Shown here in pieces: positions 9,486 through 17,677 of a stretch of DNA of 64,000 nt. A program made the position numbers and the translations under genes. This stretch comes from Pseudomonas laurylsulfativorans (GTDB lineage: Bacteria; Pseudomonadota; Gammaproteobacteria; Pseudomonadales; Pseudomonadaceae), in the NCBI RefSeq assembly GCF_002906155.1, contig NZ_MUJK01000002.1, positions 558,001-622,000 on the forward strand, given 5' to 3'. Under the pieces are notes generated by a model. It was not told the origin of the DNA and did no database searches. It worked only from the letters and a program-made list of their open reading frames with translations. Numbering within the stretch: position 1 is the stretch's first letter; each line of letters begins with the position of its first letter.

Positions 9486-9680
9486 ATGGCCAGAGTCGTT
9501 CTGGAGATCGATACGCAGCTGTATCGATTGCTGGAGTCATCAGCCGAGACCCATCATTTGAGTCTCGAAGAGGAGTGCTGCCGGCGATTGCGTGGCGGTG
9601 AACGTCGCTCGCATTACCTGCAGGCGCTGCTGGCAGAATTGCGCGCCGAAGATGAACAACGACGCGCCAATTCCCGGTGA
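9486..9680 (+). CDS. Small ribbon-helix-helix-like protein
   Basis: A 64-residue protein that starts with a short beta-strand (ARVVLEID) followed by two helices (TQLYRLLESSAETHHL and SLEEECCRRLRGGE), the pattern of Arc/FitA-type ribbon-helix-helix DNA-binding domains, and ends in a charged helix. GGGAGGCGGG lies just before the ATG. Such proteins often serve as antitoxins, but no toxin gene is adjacent: the next gene, at 9681, is convergent and begins directly after this stop codon. Its target is unknown. The fold call is by pattern only. Confidence 0.6.
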   Translation: MARVVLEIDTQLYRLLESSAETHHLSLEEECCRRLRGGERRSHYLQALLAELRAEDEQRRANSR

Positions 9681-10103
9681 TTACTTTTTCTTCTTGGCCG
9701 GTTGCAGGCAATCCGATTCCTGGAAGCTTGCGGAACCGACCGGACGGTTGGTTTTTACCTCGGTGAAGTCGTAACGCATGATCGCGCCCTTGGCCATCAG
9801 CTTGCGAAACCCTTCGTTTCTGCAGACGGAAGCTCCCAGCTGGAAGTACACGGCTTTTGGGTCGGCGCGCATCTTGTCGGCGTGGCTGCTCTGCACGCTC
9901 AGATGGTTGATCAGCTGTTTGCCTTCAACGGTGTAGCCTTGATCGAGTATGTCTTCGTTGATCGCTCGTGGAGTGCCGACGCTGCTCTGGGTGGCGACGT
10001 TTTGCAGCATTTTGTTCAGTTCCGTGTCTTTCAAGGACGCGGCCTGAGCGTTGAGGGACGACGCCAGCAAAATGGCCGCGGTAGGAACGATAAGGCGCAG
10101 CAT
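9681..10103 (-). CDS. PA3611-like exported protein (quorum-sensing-regulated virulence factor family)
   Basis: A 140-residue exported protein with an N-terminal signal peptide (MLRLIVPTAAILLASSLNAQA, cleavage likely after AQA-A near residue 22), one conserved cysteine pair (Cys near 94 and 131) and a lysine-rich end (PAKKKK). It resembles P. aeruginosa PA3611, whose family is described as quorum-sensing-regulated; the biochemical role is unknown. GGAGAG precedes the start codon. Its 3' end touches that of the small gene at 9486. Confidence 0.8.
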   Translation of the reverse strand: MLRLIVPTAAILLASSLNAQAASLKDTELNKMLQNVATQSSVGTPRAINEDILDQGYTVEGKQLINHLSVQSSHADKMRADPKAVYFQLGASVCRNEGFRKLMAKGAIMRYDFTEVKTNRPVGSASFQESDCLQPAKKKK

Positions 10104-10291
10104 GAAACTCTCCTGGTTCAGTGATGGGGTTTTGACCCGTCACGTGACTGTGCGTTCAGTGGCGGCGAATTATAGGGGAGGCGGGCTGGACGGTACAGGC
10201 TTGCACCGGACGGTCTGGTAAACTGCTGGCACTTTTTACCCTGTCGAGTGTTTTTCGTGTCGAGTTCCCTTCTCTGTGGGCGTTGCCCGCT

Positions 10292-11050
10292 ATGAGCCAT
10301 ACCCCCGCGCGCTTTGCCTTGAATGCCGTAGCCCGCTTGCGCGATCAACGCGAGGAGGAGGGCATCAAGCCGATTCAGGCCCGCGGCTGGCGTGCGCCGC
10401 GTTGCCGTGATTGCCGAGTGATAGAGAGCCACTGCCTGTGCGCATGGCGTCCGCAGGTCGCGACCCGCTCCGGCGTATGCCTGATCATGACCAACAAGGA
10501 AGTCTTCAAACCGAGCAACACCGGTTGGCTGATCGCCGATGTGGTACCTGACAACCATGCCTTCATCTGGTCCCGCACCGAGGTCGATCCGAAGTTGCTG
10601 GCGTTGTTGTCCGACCCGCAATGGCAGCCCTACCTGGTGTTTCCGGGGGAGTACGTCGAGCCTGAGCGCGTGACTAACAGTGTGGATGTCGACGGCACGA
10701 AGCGCCCGTTGTTCATTCTGTTGGACGCGACCTGGACTGAAGCGCGGAAAATCTTTCGCAAGAGTCCCTATTTCGACCGATTGCCGATCCTCAGCCTGCT
10801 CCCAGAGAAACTCTCTCGTTACCGCTTGCGCCGCTCGACCCGCAGCGAGCACCTGTGTACGGCGGAAGTGGCGGCGCTGTGTCTCGATCTTGCAGGCGAT
10901 GAGGCGGCAGCCTCGGCGCTGGATGCCTACTTCGACGTGTTCAGCCAGCATTACCTCGATGCCAAACATCAGTTGGACATGAACGTTTCGACCCCGGCTC
11001 ATGCCGAGCTGAAGCCCTATGTCCAGTCGGTCACCCCATTGGTGGACTGA
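10292..11050 (+). CDS. DTW-domain tRNA-uridine aminocarboxypropyltransferase (TapT/YfiP-like)
   Basis: A 252-residue SPOUT-related enzyme that transfers the 3-amino-3-carboxypropyl group of S-adenosylmethionine to uridine 47 of tRNA (acp3U). The N-terminal cysteines C38-x2-C41...C48-x-C50 (CRDCRVIESHCLC) look metal-binding, and the DTW motif is present as DATW at 145-148. The frame opens three codons earlier at a TTG, but ATG 10292 is preferred. Its neighbours on the same strand are erdR and dgkA, the order also seen in P. aeruginosa. Confidence 0.85.
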   Translation: MSHTPARFALNAVARLRDQREEEGIKPIQARGWRAPRCRDCRVIESHCLCAWRPQVATRSGVCLIMTNKEVFKPSNTGWLIADVVPDNHAFIWSRTEVDPKLLALLSDPQWQPYLVFPGEYVEPERVTNSVDVDGTKRPLFILLDATWTEARKIFRKSPYFDRLPILSLLPEKLSRYRLRRSTRSEHLCTAEVAALCLDLAGDEAAASALDAYFDVFSQHYLDAKHQLDMNVSTPAHAELKPYVQSVTPLVD

Positions 11051-11268
11051 TTGTCGCGCATACTGCAATAAAGTGTCCCGGCCATGCTGCTTGACCACCC
11101 CGGATTCGCTGGGCATGCTTGGCGCCGATTAGGGTGCGGCCAGAGGTTACAACGCGTTTTTTTGCGTTGAGCGTACCTTTTCAGTGCAGCTTGGTGGCTG
11201 TGCCTTGAGTCATTTTGGCGAGGTCCGAATGCATCGGGCGTCCCATGAAAAACAGGATCATTTGAAAG
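11051..11268. other. Intergenic region upstream of the ErdR-like regulator
   Basis: About 220 bases. AACGC-GTTTTTTT-GCGTT at about 11151-11170 is a weak hairpin; no gene or clear operator is seen. Confidence 0.4.
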
Positions 11269-11919
11269 ATGGCCACATACGAAATCCTGATTGCCGATGA
11301 CCACCCACTTTTTCGCAGTGCCTTGCATCAAGCGCTGACCCTGGGCCTCGGCCCGGATGTCCGCCTGGTGGAAGTGGCGAGCATCGCCGAACTGGAAGTT
11401 CGCCTGACGGAAAAATCCGATTGGGATCTGGTCCTGCTGGATCTGAACATGCCGGGGGCCTACGGGTTTTCCGGACTGGTCCTGCTGCGCGGTCAGTATC
11501 CGCAGATCCCGGTGGTCATGGTCTCGGCCCAGGAAGAGCCGACCATCATGGTCAAGTCTCGTGAATTCGGTGCCAGTGGCTTCATTCCCAAATCCAGCGA
11601 CTTGAGTGTGATCCAGAAAGCCGTGCGTGCGGTCCTTGATGGCGACGTGTTCTGGCCACCGCAGGCGTTCGAAGCGGTCAGCGTTTCGGCAGAGGCCAAG
11701 GCGGCCAGCGAAGGTCTTGCCAGCCTGACTCCGCAGCAGTTCCGGGTGCTGACCATGGTTTGCGAAGGTCTGCTGAACAAACAGATCGCCTACGAGCTGA
11801 GTGTTTCCGAGGCGACGATCAAAGCGCATGTGACCGCGATTTTCCGTAAACTGAATGTACGGACCCGGACCCAGGCCGCGCTTCTCTTGCAACAACTTGA
11901 GTCAATCTCCAGCCATTAA
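11269..11919 (+). CDS. erdR: LuxR-type response regulator, ErdR-like
   Basis: A 216-residue response regulator. The receiver domain has the acidic pair D10-D11, the phospho-acceptor D58 in LVLLDLNMPG, and conserved K near 108 (PKSS). A C-terminal LuxR/GerE helix-turn-helix (LTPQQFRVLTMVCEGLLNKQ to VRTRTQAALLL) binds DNA. The P. aeruginosa homologue PA3604/ErdR takes part in the control of ethanol and acetate oxidation (acs, exa genes) and sits in the same neighbourhood. No sensor kinase is adjacent. The symbol rests on similarity and synteny. Confidence 0.82.
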   Translation: MATYEILIADDHPLFRSALHQALTLGLGPDVRLVEVASIAELEVRLTEKSDWDLVLLDLNMPGAYGFSGLVLLRGQYPQIPVVMVSAQEEPTIMVKSREFGASGFIPKSSDLSVIQKAVRAVLDGDVFWPPQAFEAVSVSAEAKAASEGLASLTPQQFRVLTMVCEGLLNKQIAYELSVSEATIKAHVTAIFRKLNVRTRTQAALLLQQLESISSH

Positions 11920-11994
11920 AGGCTGGCAACTTCACGCTTTTTTGACTTTGGTTGAACTAGCTTTCCCACTTCTTCTTTGTCAGTTGCCCACTCT

Positions 11995-12357
11995 ATGTCA
12001 CCTTTCAAAGGCCAGACCGGCCTGAAACGTATTCTCAATGCCTCCGGTTATTCGCTGGACGGCCTGCGCGCAGCCTTCACCGGTGAAGCCGCCTTTCGGC
12101 AACTGGTATTGCTCAACGTCATCCTGATTCCCTTGTCGTTCTTCCTGAATGTCAGCCGGGTTGAACAGGCGTTGTTGATCGCGGTCTGCATGCTGGCGTT
12201 GATCGTCGAGTTGCTCAACTCGGCAGTGGAAGCGGCCATCGACCGCATTTCCCTTGAGCGGCACCCGCTGTCCAAGAACGCCAAGGACATGGGCAGTGCC
12301 GCCCAGTTCGTGGCATTGAGCATGATTGCCCTGGTGTGGGCAGTGATTCTGCTCTAA
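11995..12357 (+). CDS. dgkA: Diacylglycerol kinase
   Basis: Small inner-membrane diacylglycerol kinase of 120 residues, which recycles diacylglycerol from membrane-derived glucan synthesis into phosphatidic acid. Three transmembrane helices (about 38-55, 60-80, 100-120) and the catalytic ELLNSAVEAAIDR motif near residue 70 are present, as is the AFRQL segment. The frame opens six codons upstream at a non-ATG codon; ATG 11995 gives the family-typical MSPFKGxxGLKRI start. It is followed by the convergent finR. Confidence 0.95.
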   Translation: MSPFKGQTGLKRILNASGYSLDGLRAAFTGEAAFRQLVLLNVILIPLSFFLNVSRVEQALLIAVCMLALIVELLNSAVEAAIDRISLERHPLSKNAKDMGSAAQFVALSMIALVWAVILL

Positions 12358-13280
12358 GCGATCGTCGGCAGCACGATCTCGTCGCTGCGCTGAACCCCGG
12401 CGGTGAAGGCGCGGCACAGGTCGAGGAACTCGCGCATCGCCGAGGTCTGATATTTCTGTTTATGCCAGATGAAGTAAAACTGTCGCGCCAGATCCAGATC
12501 CGGTGTCTCGACAGGCACCAGGCTGCCGCGGCGGAAGGCGTCGCGCAAAGCCAGCCTGGAAATGCAGCCGATCCCCAGACCTGACTCCACCGCGCGCTTG
12601 ATCGCTTCGGTGTGCTCAAGCTCCAGGCGGATATTTAAAGAAGAACGGTGATGGCGCATGGCTTGATCGAAGGTCAACCGCGTGCCGGAGCCCTGTTCGC
12701 GCAAGATCCATGCTTCGTGACTCAACTCGTCCATGGTCGCCGTGCCGCGCTTGGCCAGCGGATGCTGAGGGGCGCAAAACACCACCAGTTCGTCCTCGAC
12801 CCAGCTTTGTACTTCGATGTCCGGGTGGCTGCAGTCGCCTTCGATTAGACCCAGATCAATTTCATAGTGGGCCACTTGTTGCACGATATTGGCAGTGTTC
12901 TGCACGTGCAGTTTCACCTGGCTTTCCGGGTGGCGCTGCATGAAGCTGCCGATCAGCAGGGTGGCCAGGTAATTGCCGATGGTCAGGGTCGCGCCCACGG
13001 CCAGCGAGCCGAACCCCGACTTGCCGTTGAGCAGGTCTTCGATCTCCTTGGCCTGGTCCAGCAAGGCCACCGCCTGGGGCAGCAGCTGTTTGCCGAGCGC
13101 GTTGAGGCTCAGGCGTTTGCCGGCGCGGTCGAACAGCTGGCAGCTACACTGTCGTTCCAGCTCGGTGATCGAGGTGCTCGCTGCCGATTGCGAGAGGTTG
13201 AGCAGGCCCGCAGCACGGGATACGCTTTCCTGCTGGGCGACGGCGACGAATACTTGAAGTTGACGGAGAGTAAATCGCAT
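12354..13280 (-). CDS. finR: LysR-family regulator FinR
   Basis: A 308-residue LysR-type regulator: N-terminal winged helix-turn-helix (residues 1-60, LRQLQVFVAVAQQESVSRAA) and an effector-binding domain from about residue 90. It is divergent from fpr, the arrangement in P. putida and P. aeruginosa where FinR activates fpr under oxidative and iron stress. The frame stays open to 13442, but ATG 13280 begins the conserved MRFTLRQL. The last four bases overlap the 3' end of dgkA on the other strand. The symbol is based on position and family. Confidence 0.82.
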   Translation of the reverse strand: MRFTLRQLQVFVAVAQQESVSRAAGLLNLSQSAASTSITELERQCSCQLFDRAGKRLSLNALGKQLLPQAVALLDQAKEIEDLLNGKSGFGSLAVGATLTIGNYLATLLIGSFMQRHPESQVKLHVQNTANIVQQVAHYEIDLGLIEGDCSHPDIEVQSWVEDELVVFCAPQHPLAKRGTATMDELSHEAWILREQGSGTRLTFDQAMRHHRSSLNIRLELEHTEAIKRAVESGLGIGCISRLALRDAFRRGSLVPVETPDLDLARQFYFIWHKQKYQTSAMREFLDLCRAFTAGVQRSDEIVLPTIA

Positions 13281-13431
13281 ATCGATATAACCGATAACCC
13301 TTATCTTAATAATCCATTTAACAGATATTGTCTCTGCCTTTAGAATGCGATGCAATTGCGCAGAGCTCAGCTCTCTTTCGTAGAGCGCGCGCAGAGCAGG
13401 CGCAGACAATATTCCCAGGAGTCCCACGTAC
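13281..13431. promoter_or_regulatory. Shared finR-fpr promoter region
   Basis: 150 bases between divergent finR and fpr. The palindromic TGC-GATGCAATTGC-GCA (13346-13362, core GCAATTGC) is the best candidate for a LysR-type site. This is inferred. Confidence 0.45.
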
Positions 13432-14211
13432 ATGAGCAACATGAACCACGAGCGTGTCCTCAGTGTTCACCACTGGAACGACACTCTGTTCAGCTTCAAG
13501 TGCACCCGTGATCCGGGCCTGCGCTTCGAGAACGGTCAGTTCGTGATGATCGGCCTGCAACAGCCCAATGGCCGCCCGCTTATGCGCGCTTACTCGATTG
13601 CCAGCCCGAACTGGGAAGAGCATCTCGAGTTTTTCAGCATCAAGGTGCCTGATGGTCCGCTGACTTCGCAGTTGCAGCATCTGAAGGAAGGCGACGAGAT
13701 CATCATCAGCAAGAAGCCTACCGGCACGCTGGTACTGGATGACTTGAAGCCTGGCAAACATTTGTACCTGCTCAGCACCGGTACCGGTCTGGCGCCATTC
13801 ATGAGCGTCATCCAGGACCCGGAAACCTACGAGCGTTTCGAAAAAGTGATCCTGTGCCACGGCGTGCGTTACGTCAACGAAGTCGCTTACCGCGAGTTCA
13901 TCACCGAGCACCTGCCGCAGAACGAATTCTTCGGCGATGCGCTGCGTGACAAGTTGATCTACTACCCGACCGTGACCCGCGAGCCGTTCGAGAACGAAGG
14001 TCGCCTGACCGACCTGATGCGCAGCGGCAAGCTGTTTAGCGACATCGGCCTGCCACCGATCAACCCGCAGGACGACCGCGCCATGCTGTGCGGCAGCCCG
14101 AGCATGCTCGACGAGACCAGCGAAGTGTTGAACAGCTTCGGCCTGAAGGTTTCGCCACGGATGCGCGAGCCAGGTGATTACCTGATCGAGCGAGCGTTCG
14201 TCGAGAAGTGA
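13432..14211 (+). CDS. fpr: Ferredoxin--NADP+ reductase
   Basis: Cytoplasmic FAD enzyme of 259 residues that passes electrons between NADPH and ferredoxin or flavodoxin. The FAD-binding RAYSIAS motif (near residue 50) and the NADP-binding STGTGLAPFMS (near 115) are present, as is the C-terminal FVEK end typical of bacterial subclass I reductases. It is expected to supply electrons for Fe-S repair, for bacterioferritin mobilisation and for oxidative defence. The divergent LysR gene finR is its likely activator. Confidence 0.95.
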   Translation: MSNMNHERVLSVHHWNDTLFSFKCTRDPGLRFENGQFVMIGLQQPNGRPLMRAYSIASPNWEEHLEFFSIKVPDGPLTSQLQHLKEGDEIIISKKPTGTLVLDDLKPGKHLYLLSTGTGLAPFMSVIQDPETYERFEKVILCHGVRYVNEVAYREFITEHLPQNEFFGDALRDKLIYYPTVTREPFENEGRLTDLMRSGKLFSDIGLPPINPQDDRAMLCGSPSMLDETSEVLNSFGLKVSPRMREPGDYLIERAFVEK

Positions 14212-14221
14212 CCGCAAGTCA

Positions 14222-14337
14222 CCTGTAGGAGCAGCCGGTCGACGCTCGATTGCTCGCGATGGTCGTCAACGATAACGAGTGTTTACCGGGTAAACGCGGT
14301 GTATTCGAGTTCATCGCTGGCAAGCCAGCTCCTACAG
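14222..14337. repeat. REPIN with two different arms
   Basis: The left arm (CCTGTAGGAGCAGCCGGTCG...TGCTCGCGA) and right arm (TCGCTGGCAAGCCAGCTCCTACAG) both end in CTGTAGGAG / CTCCTACAG, but the inner REP sequences belong to different variants. It lies after fpr. Confidence 0.8.
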
Positions 14338-14356
14338 TAGATGCGTAGCGCAAAGA

Positions 14357-14394
14357 AAAGCCCGCGTGACCTGAGACGGTGACGCGGGCTTTTT
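14357..14394. terminator. Bidirectional terminator between fpr and trmO
   Basis: AAAAGCCCGCGT and ACGCGGGCTTTTT around a 14-base loop; serves two converging genes. Confidence 0.85.
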
Positions 14395-14405
14395 CGTTTC
14401 CGGGG

Positions 14406-15101
14406 TTATTTTACCGGGACAACTTCCAGCACGCGGATCAGCTCCGGTGTCGGGTAATGCCAGCGTACATCCAGATCCCAAAACTGCGCGCCGTATTCCC
14501 GCTCCGGTGCAGGCGTTTGATAGGCCGGGCGTGGATCCTGCGCCAGGCATTGCTCGATCAGCTCAACCAAAGGCTCTTGCAGGCGCTGGGCATGCCCGTG
14601 AGCCTGTTGCAGCGCTGCATCCGTCCACTGCACGGGGATCAGCTGCGGCGCGGCGCTGGCGATGTTATTGGAGGCTGTATCGATGATGTCGGCGTAGGGC
14701 ACGTAGGGTTTGATATCGAGAATCGGCGTGCCATCCAGTAGGTCGATGCCGGAGATCCACAAGCGATTGGCTTCGACCTTGTCCAGTTTCACCACTGACT
14801 GCCCGATGCCATTGGGGCGGTGGGTTGCGCGAGTGGCAAACACGCCCATGGATTTATTGCCGCCCAGGCGCGGCGGGCGGACCTTCAAGCGAGGTTTTTC
14901 TTCCAGCGCCTGGTGGAACAGGAACAGCAGCCACACATGGCTAACTTGCTCCAGGCCCTGCACTGCGTCCCCTTGATCGAACGGTGCCAACAGTTCCAGC
15001 ACGCCACGGGCGGCCGGGGCCAGTTGCGGCTGGCGCGGAATGGCGAATTTCTCCTTGAAGCAGGAGCGCACGAAGCCGATGGGGGAAACGCTGTAGGTCA
15101 T
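14406..15101 (-). CDS. trmO: tRNA (N6-threonylcarbamoyladenosine37-N6)-methyltransferase TrmO
   Basis: TsaA/TrmO family protein of 231 residues that methylates t6A at position 37 of threonine tRNAs to m6t6A using S-adenosylmethionine. The N-terminal beta-barrel domain shows the family sequences FATRATHRPNGIGQS (near residue 95) and DLLDGTPILDIKPYVPYAD (near 128). The frame begins at 15134, but MTYSVSPIGFVRS at 15101 is the usual family start; no strong Shine-Dalgarno is seen for either. Single gene, convergent with fpr. Confidence 0.9.
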   Translation of the reverse strand: MTYSVSPIGFVRSCFKEKFAIPRQPQLAPAARGVLELLAPFDQGDAVQGLEQVSHVWLLFLFHQALEEKPRLKVRPPRLGGNKSMGVFATRATHRPNGIGQSVVKLDKVEANRLWISGIDLLDGTPILDIKPYVPYADIIDTASNNIASAAPQLIPVQWTDAALQQAHGHAQRLQEPLVELIEQCLAQDPRPAYQTPAPEREYGAQFWDLDVRWHYPTPELIRVLEVVPVK

Positions 15102-15170
15102 GATCTGGGGTCGGGGCGAGATGAGGGTGGGCATGATAACCCGGCGGGCTTCAAGTCTGGTCGTGACTGT

Positions 15171-15257
15171 CCCGGCCTCTTCGCGAGCAGGCCCGCTCCC
15201 ACAGGATTTGGGCAGACCACAAAACCTTGTGGGAGCGGGCTTGCGAAGGCCGCGCCG
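15171..15257. repeat. REPIN
   Basis: Inverted pair of REP sequences: GGCCTCTTCGCGAGCAGGC...GCTCCCACAGG and CCTTGTGGGAGCGGGC...GCGAAGGCCGCG. It sits between trmO and the 3' end of rhlG. Confidence 0.85.
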
Positions 15258-15262
15258 CCAAT

Positions 15263-16033
15263 CTACAGACTGAATCCACCATCCAGCGGAATGATATTTC
15301 CAGTCATGTAGGCTCCCGCCGTACTCGCCAGACTGATCGCCAGTGCCGCCATCTCTTCCTCGCGACCCCAGCGCTTCATCGGGATCAACGCCGTATCCTG
15401 CGCCAATGCCTGTTCATCATTGCCAATGTGCTGGGTCATCTTGCTCGGAAAGCGTCCCGGGGCGATCACATTGACGTTGATGTGCTGGCTCACCAGTTCC
15501 CGCGCCAGAATCCTCGACAGTTGATGCAACGCCGCCTTGCTCGGCCCGTAGGCATACGCCTGTTCGCCGAAGGATGAAATCCCTGCCACCGAACCAATGT
15601 TGATGATGCGCGCCGGGTTGGCTGCCGAGCCGGCCTTGCGCAGCAGGGGCAGGAATTGCTGGATGCAGTTGAACACCGACGTCACGTTGAGCTGCATGAC
15701 TTTCTCCCAACCCTTGATCGGGTAGCTCTCCAGTGGTGCGCCCCAGGTGGTACCGGCGTTGTTCACCAGTATGTCCAGATGGGAGATCTGCTCGCCCAGG
15801 CGCCTGGCCAGTTGCAGGACACCGTCTTCGGTGGCGAGGTTGGCCGCCATGGCGTGGCAGTGTCCAAGCGCTCCGAGTTCGTCGGCGGTTTGCTGGCAGG
15901 CTTCGGCGTCGCGGGCACAGACGTACACGGTGGCGCCGGCCTCGACGTAGGCCTTGGCGATCATTTTGCCGATACCACGGGTGCCGCCGGTCACCAGGGC
16001 GGTGCGGCCTTGCAGGGAAAAATAGGGATGCAT
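15263..16033 (-). CDS. rhlG: Short-chain dehydrogenase/reductase RhlG
   Basis: A 256-residue NADPH-dependent reductase of the classical SDR family. TGGTRGIG at residues 15-22 binds the cofactor; the catalytic Ser lies in NIGSVAG and the Tyr/Lys in YGPSK. The whole sequence follows P. aeruginosa RhlG (same 256-residue length, same MHPYFSL start and IPLDGGF end), a beta-ketoacyl reductase first linked to the fatty-acid part of rhamnolipids, although that role has been questioned. No rhamnolipid genes are near, so the natural substrate here is open. Confidence 0.87.
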   Translation of the reverse strand: MHPYFSLQGRTALVTGGTRGIGKMIAKAYVEAGATVYVCARDAEACQQTADELGALGHCHAMAANLATEDGVLQLARRLGEQISHLDILVNNAGTTWGAPLESYPIKGWEKVMQLNVTSVFNCIQQFLPLLRKAGSAANPARIINIGSVAGISSFGEQAYAYGPSKAALHQLSRILARELVSQHINVNVIAPGRFPSKMTQHIGNDEQALAQDTALIPMKRWGREEEMAALAISLASTAGAYMTGNIIPLDGGFSL

Positions 16034-16125
16034 GGCGAATCCTGAAAGCTGAGGTCTTTACACCCTAGTCGTCAGCCGCCAGAAGCGGAGCCACTATTTT
16101 TGCGCGGAATGGAAGGCCATTCGGC

Positions 16126-16230
16126 CTTGTAGGAGCGAGCTTGCTCGCGATGGTCGATAACGATAACGCATGCTTGCTGGATAATCGCGGCGTTTTCGAA
16201 TCCATCGCGAGCAAGCTCGCTCCTACAGGG
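16126..16230. repeat. REPIN
   Basis: TGTAGGAGCGAGCTTGCTCGCGATGG and its reverse complement CCATCGCGAGCAAGCTCGCTCCTACA enclose about 50 bases. It lies just after the DUF1456 gene. Confidence 0.9.
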
Positions 16231-16236
16231 AACGGT

Positions 16237-16707
16237 TTACTGCGGGCGAACGCGCAGGGTCAGGCCCTTGAGGAAGTTACGCAGCAACTGGTCGCCGCAC
16301 GGGCGATAGTTGGTGTGGCCGAACTTGCGGAACAGCGCGCTCAGCTCAGGCTTGGATACCGGGAACTCGGCGGCCTTGAGGATCGCGTGCATGTCGTCTT
16401 CCTTCAGCTCGAACGCCACCCGCAGCTTTTTCAGGATGATGTTGTTGGTCACCGGCACCTCGATCGGCTGCGGTGGACGGCTTTCGTCCTTGCCGCGCTT
16501 GAAGATCACCAGGCCGTCGAGGAAATGCGCCATGACTTCGTCCGGGCAACGTACGAAGCCTTCCTCGTCTTCCTCTTTTTTGTCGAGGTACGTCAGCAGG
16601 TCTGCCAGGGTCACGTCCATGCCGCCGAGCTTGATGATCTCGATGACTTTCTTGTCGCTGATGTCGAGCATGTAGCGCACGCTGCGCAGTACGTCGTTAT
16701 GAATCAT
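16237..16707 (-). CDS. DUF1456 family protein (YehS-like)
   Basis: A 156-residue cytoplasmic protein made of two repeats of a roughly 70-residue helical unit (NDVLRSVRYMLDISDKKVIEI... and NNIILKKLRVAFELKEDDMHAI...), as in E. coli YehS. The function of the family is unknown. It follows the RsuA-like gene on the same strand after a 75-base gap, so they may share a transcript. Confidence 0.85.
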   Translation of the reverse strand: MIHNDVLRSVRYMLDISDKKVIEIIKLGGMDVTLADLLTYLDKKEEDEEGFVRCPDEVMAHFLDGLVIFKRGKDESRPPQPIEVPVTNNIILKKLRVAFELKEDDMHAILKAAEFPVSKPELSALFRKFGHTNYRPCGDQLLRNFLKGLTLRVRPQ

Positions 16708-16782
16708 GTGTGCAGTCCTGATAATCAGCTGTGGGCGTCGCGGCCAAGCGCGGCGCCGAAATGTGTGGCGGCGAGAAAAGCC

Positions 16783-17493
16783 TTAGAACTTCTCTTTGCC
16801 GGACAGGTAGCGCCATTGCCCCACCGGCACTTTGCCGATGGACACGCCGCCGATGCGGATGCGACGGATAGCGACGACCTTCAGGCCGACCGCCTGGCAA
16901 AGCAGGGCGATGATGCCCGGCTGCGGGTTCTTCATTGCAAAGCGCAGACGGTTTTCGTTCTGCCAGCTGGCCTTGACCGCCGGCAATTCCTTGCCCTTGT
17001 AGGTCAGGCCGTGGTTCAGGCGGTTCAAGCCGTGAGCCAGCATCTCGCCCTCAACCTCGACTACGTACTCTTGCTCTATCTTGCTGGAGTCGGCAGTGAG
17101 TTTGCGCAGGATTTTCCAGTCCTGGGTGAACACCAGCAGGCCGCTGGCATTGGCCTGCAGGTCGGTGCTGGCGGTCAGGCGCAGGAAGTGCCCGCGCAAC
17201 GGGCGCTTGCCGTAGCGGTGTTCTTCGCTCAGGGTCTCGGCGCCGAGAGTGGCCATGGCGGTGTCTGCGTCCATGCCGGCGGGCACATTGAGCAGGAGGG
17301 TCACCGGTTCCGGCGCGGTGGCCTTGGCTTCTGGATCAAGCTCGACTTTCTGGGTGTCGACCTTGAATTGCGGCTCGTCGATGACTTCGCCGTCGACGGT
17401 GACCCAGCCGCCCTCGATGAACAGCTCAGCCTCCCGACGGGAACAGCCGACGAGTTCGATGAGGCGTTTGGAGAGACGAATCGGGTCAGTCAT
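16783..17493 (-). CDS. RsuA/RluF-family pseudouridine-synthase-like protein with altered active site
   Basis: A 236-residue protein with an N-terminal S4 RNA-binding domain (residues 1-50, RLSKRLIELVGCSRREAELFIEGGWVTVDG) and a pseudouridine synthase fold. In the family the catalytic Asp sits in R-L-D-x-x-(T/S)-x-G-L-L; here the aligned segment reads D-L-Q-A-N-A-S-G-L-L, which puts Gln113 (codon CAG at 17157-17155) at the Asp position. The rest of the strand (SGLLVFTQD) and the C-terminal RRIRIGGVSIG are normal. It may be an RNA-binding protein without isomerase activity, unless Asp111 takes over. ATG 17493 was chosen over the earlier frame start at 17559 because it begins the S4 domain. Confidence 0.82.
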   Translation of the reverse strand: MTDPIRLSKRLIELVGCSRREAELFIEGGWVTVDGEVIDEPQFKVDTQKVELDPEAKATAPEPVTLLLNVPAGMDADTAMATLGAETLSEEHRYGKRPLRGHFLRLTASTDLQANASGLLVFTQDWKILRKLTADSSKIEQEYVVEVEGEMLAHGLNRLNHGLTYKGKELPAVKASWQNENRLRFAMKNPQPGIIALLCQAVGLKVVAIRRIRIGGVSIGKVPVGQWRYLSGKEKF

Positions 17494-17577
17494 GTCAGGG
17501 CCGTAACAAAAAGGGGGTGGGCATTGTACCTGCCTGGCGCCGGTTAATCGCGGTTCCATTTACACCGCAGCGCTTTT

Positions 17578-17666
17578 TGTAGGCGCTGGCTTGCCAGCGA
17601 TGCAGGCAACACTGTCTGTCAGTTGCACCGAGGTGATGCTATCGCCGGCAAGCCAGCTCCTACAGG
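17578..17666. repeat. REPIN
   Basis: TGTAGGCGCTGGCTTGCCAGCGATG and CATCGCTGGCAAGCC-type arm GCCGGCAAGCCAGCTCCTACA around about 40 bases. Variant of the CTGGCTTGCCAG subtype. Confidence 0.8.
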
Positions 17667-17677
17667 TTTTGCATGTA

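Noticed and set aside
14222..14337. Repeats with spacers considered as a CRISPR remnant
   Set aside because: The repeats are palindromic REP arms in inverted pairs, not regular direct repeats with unique spacers; the same holds for all other such elements in the window.
16141..17547. 468-codon plus-strand frame
   Set aside because: It covers the DUF1456 and RsuA-like genes in antisense and starts in a REPIN; composition is that of a shadow frame.
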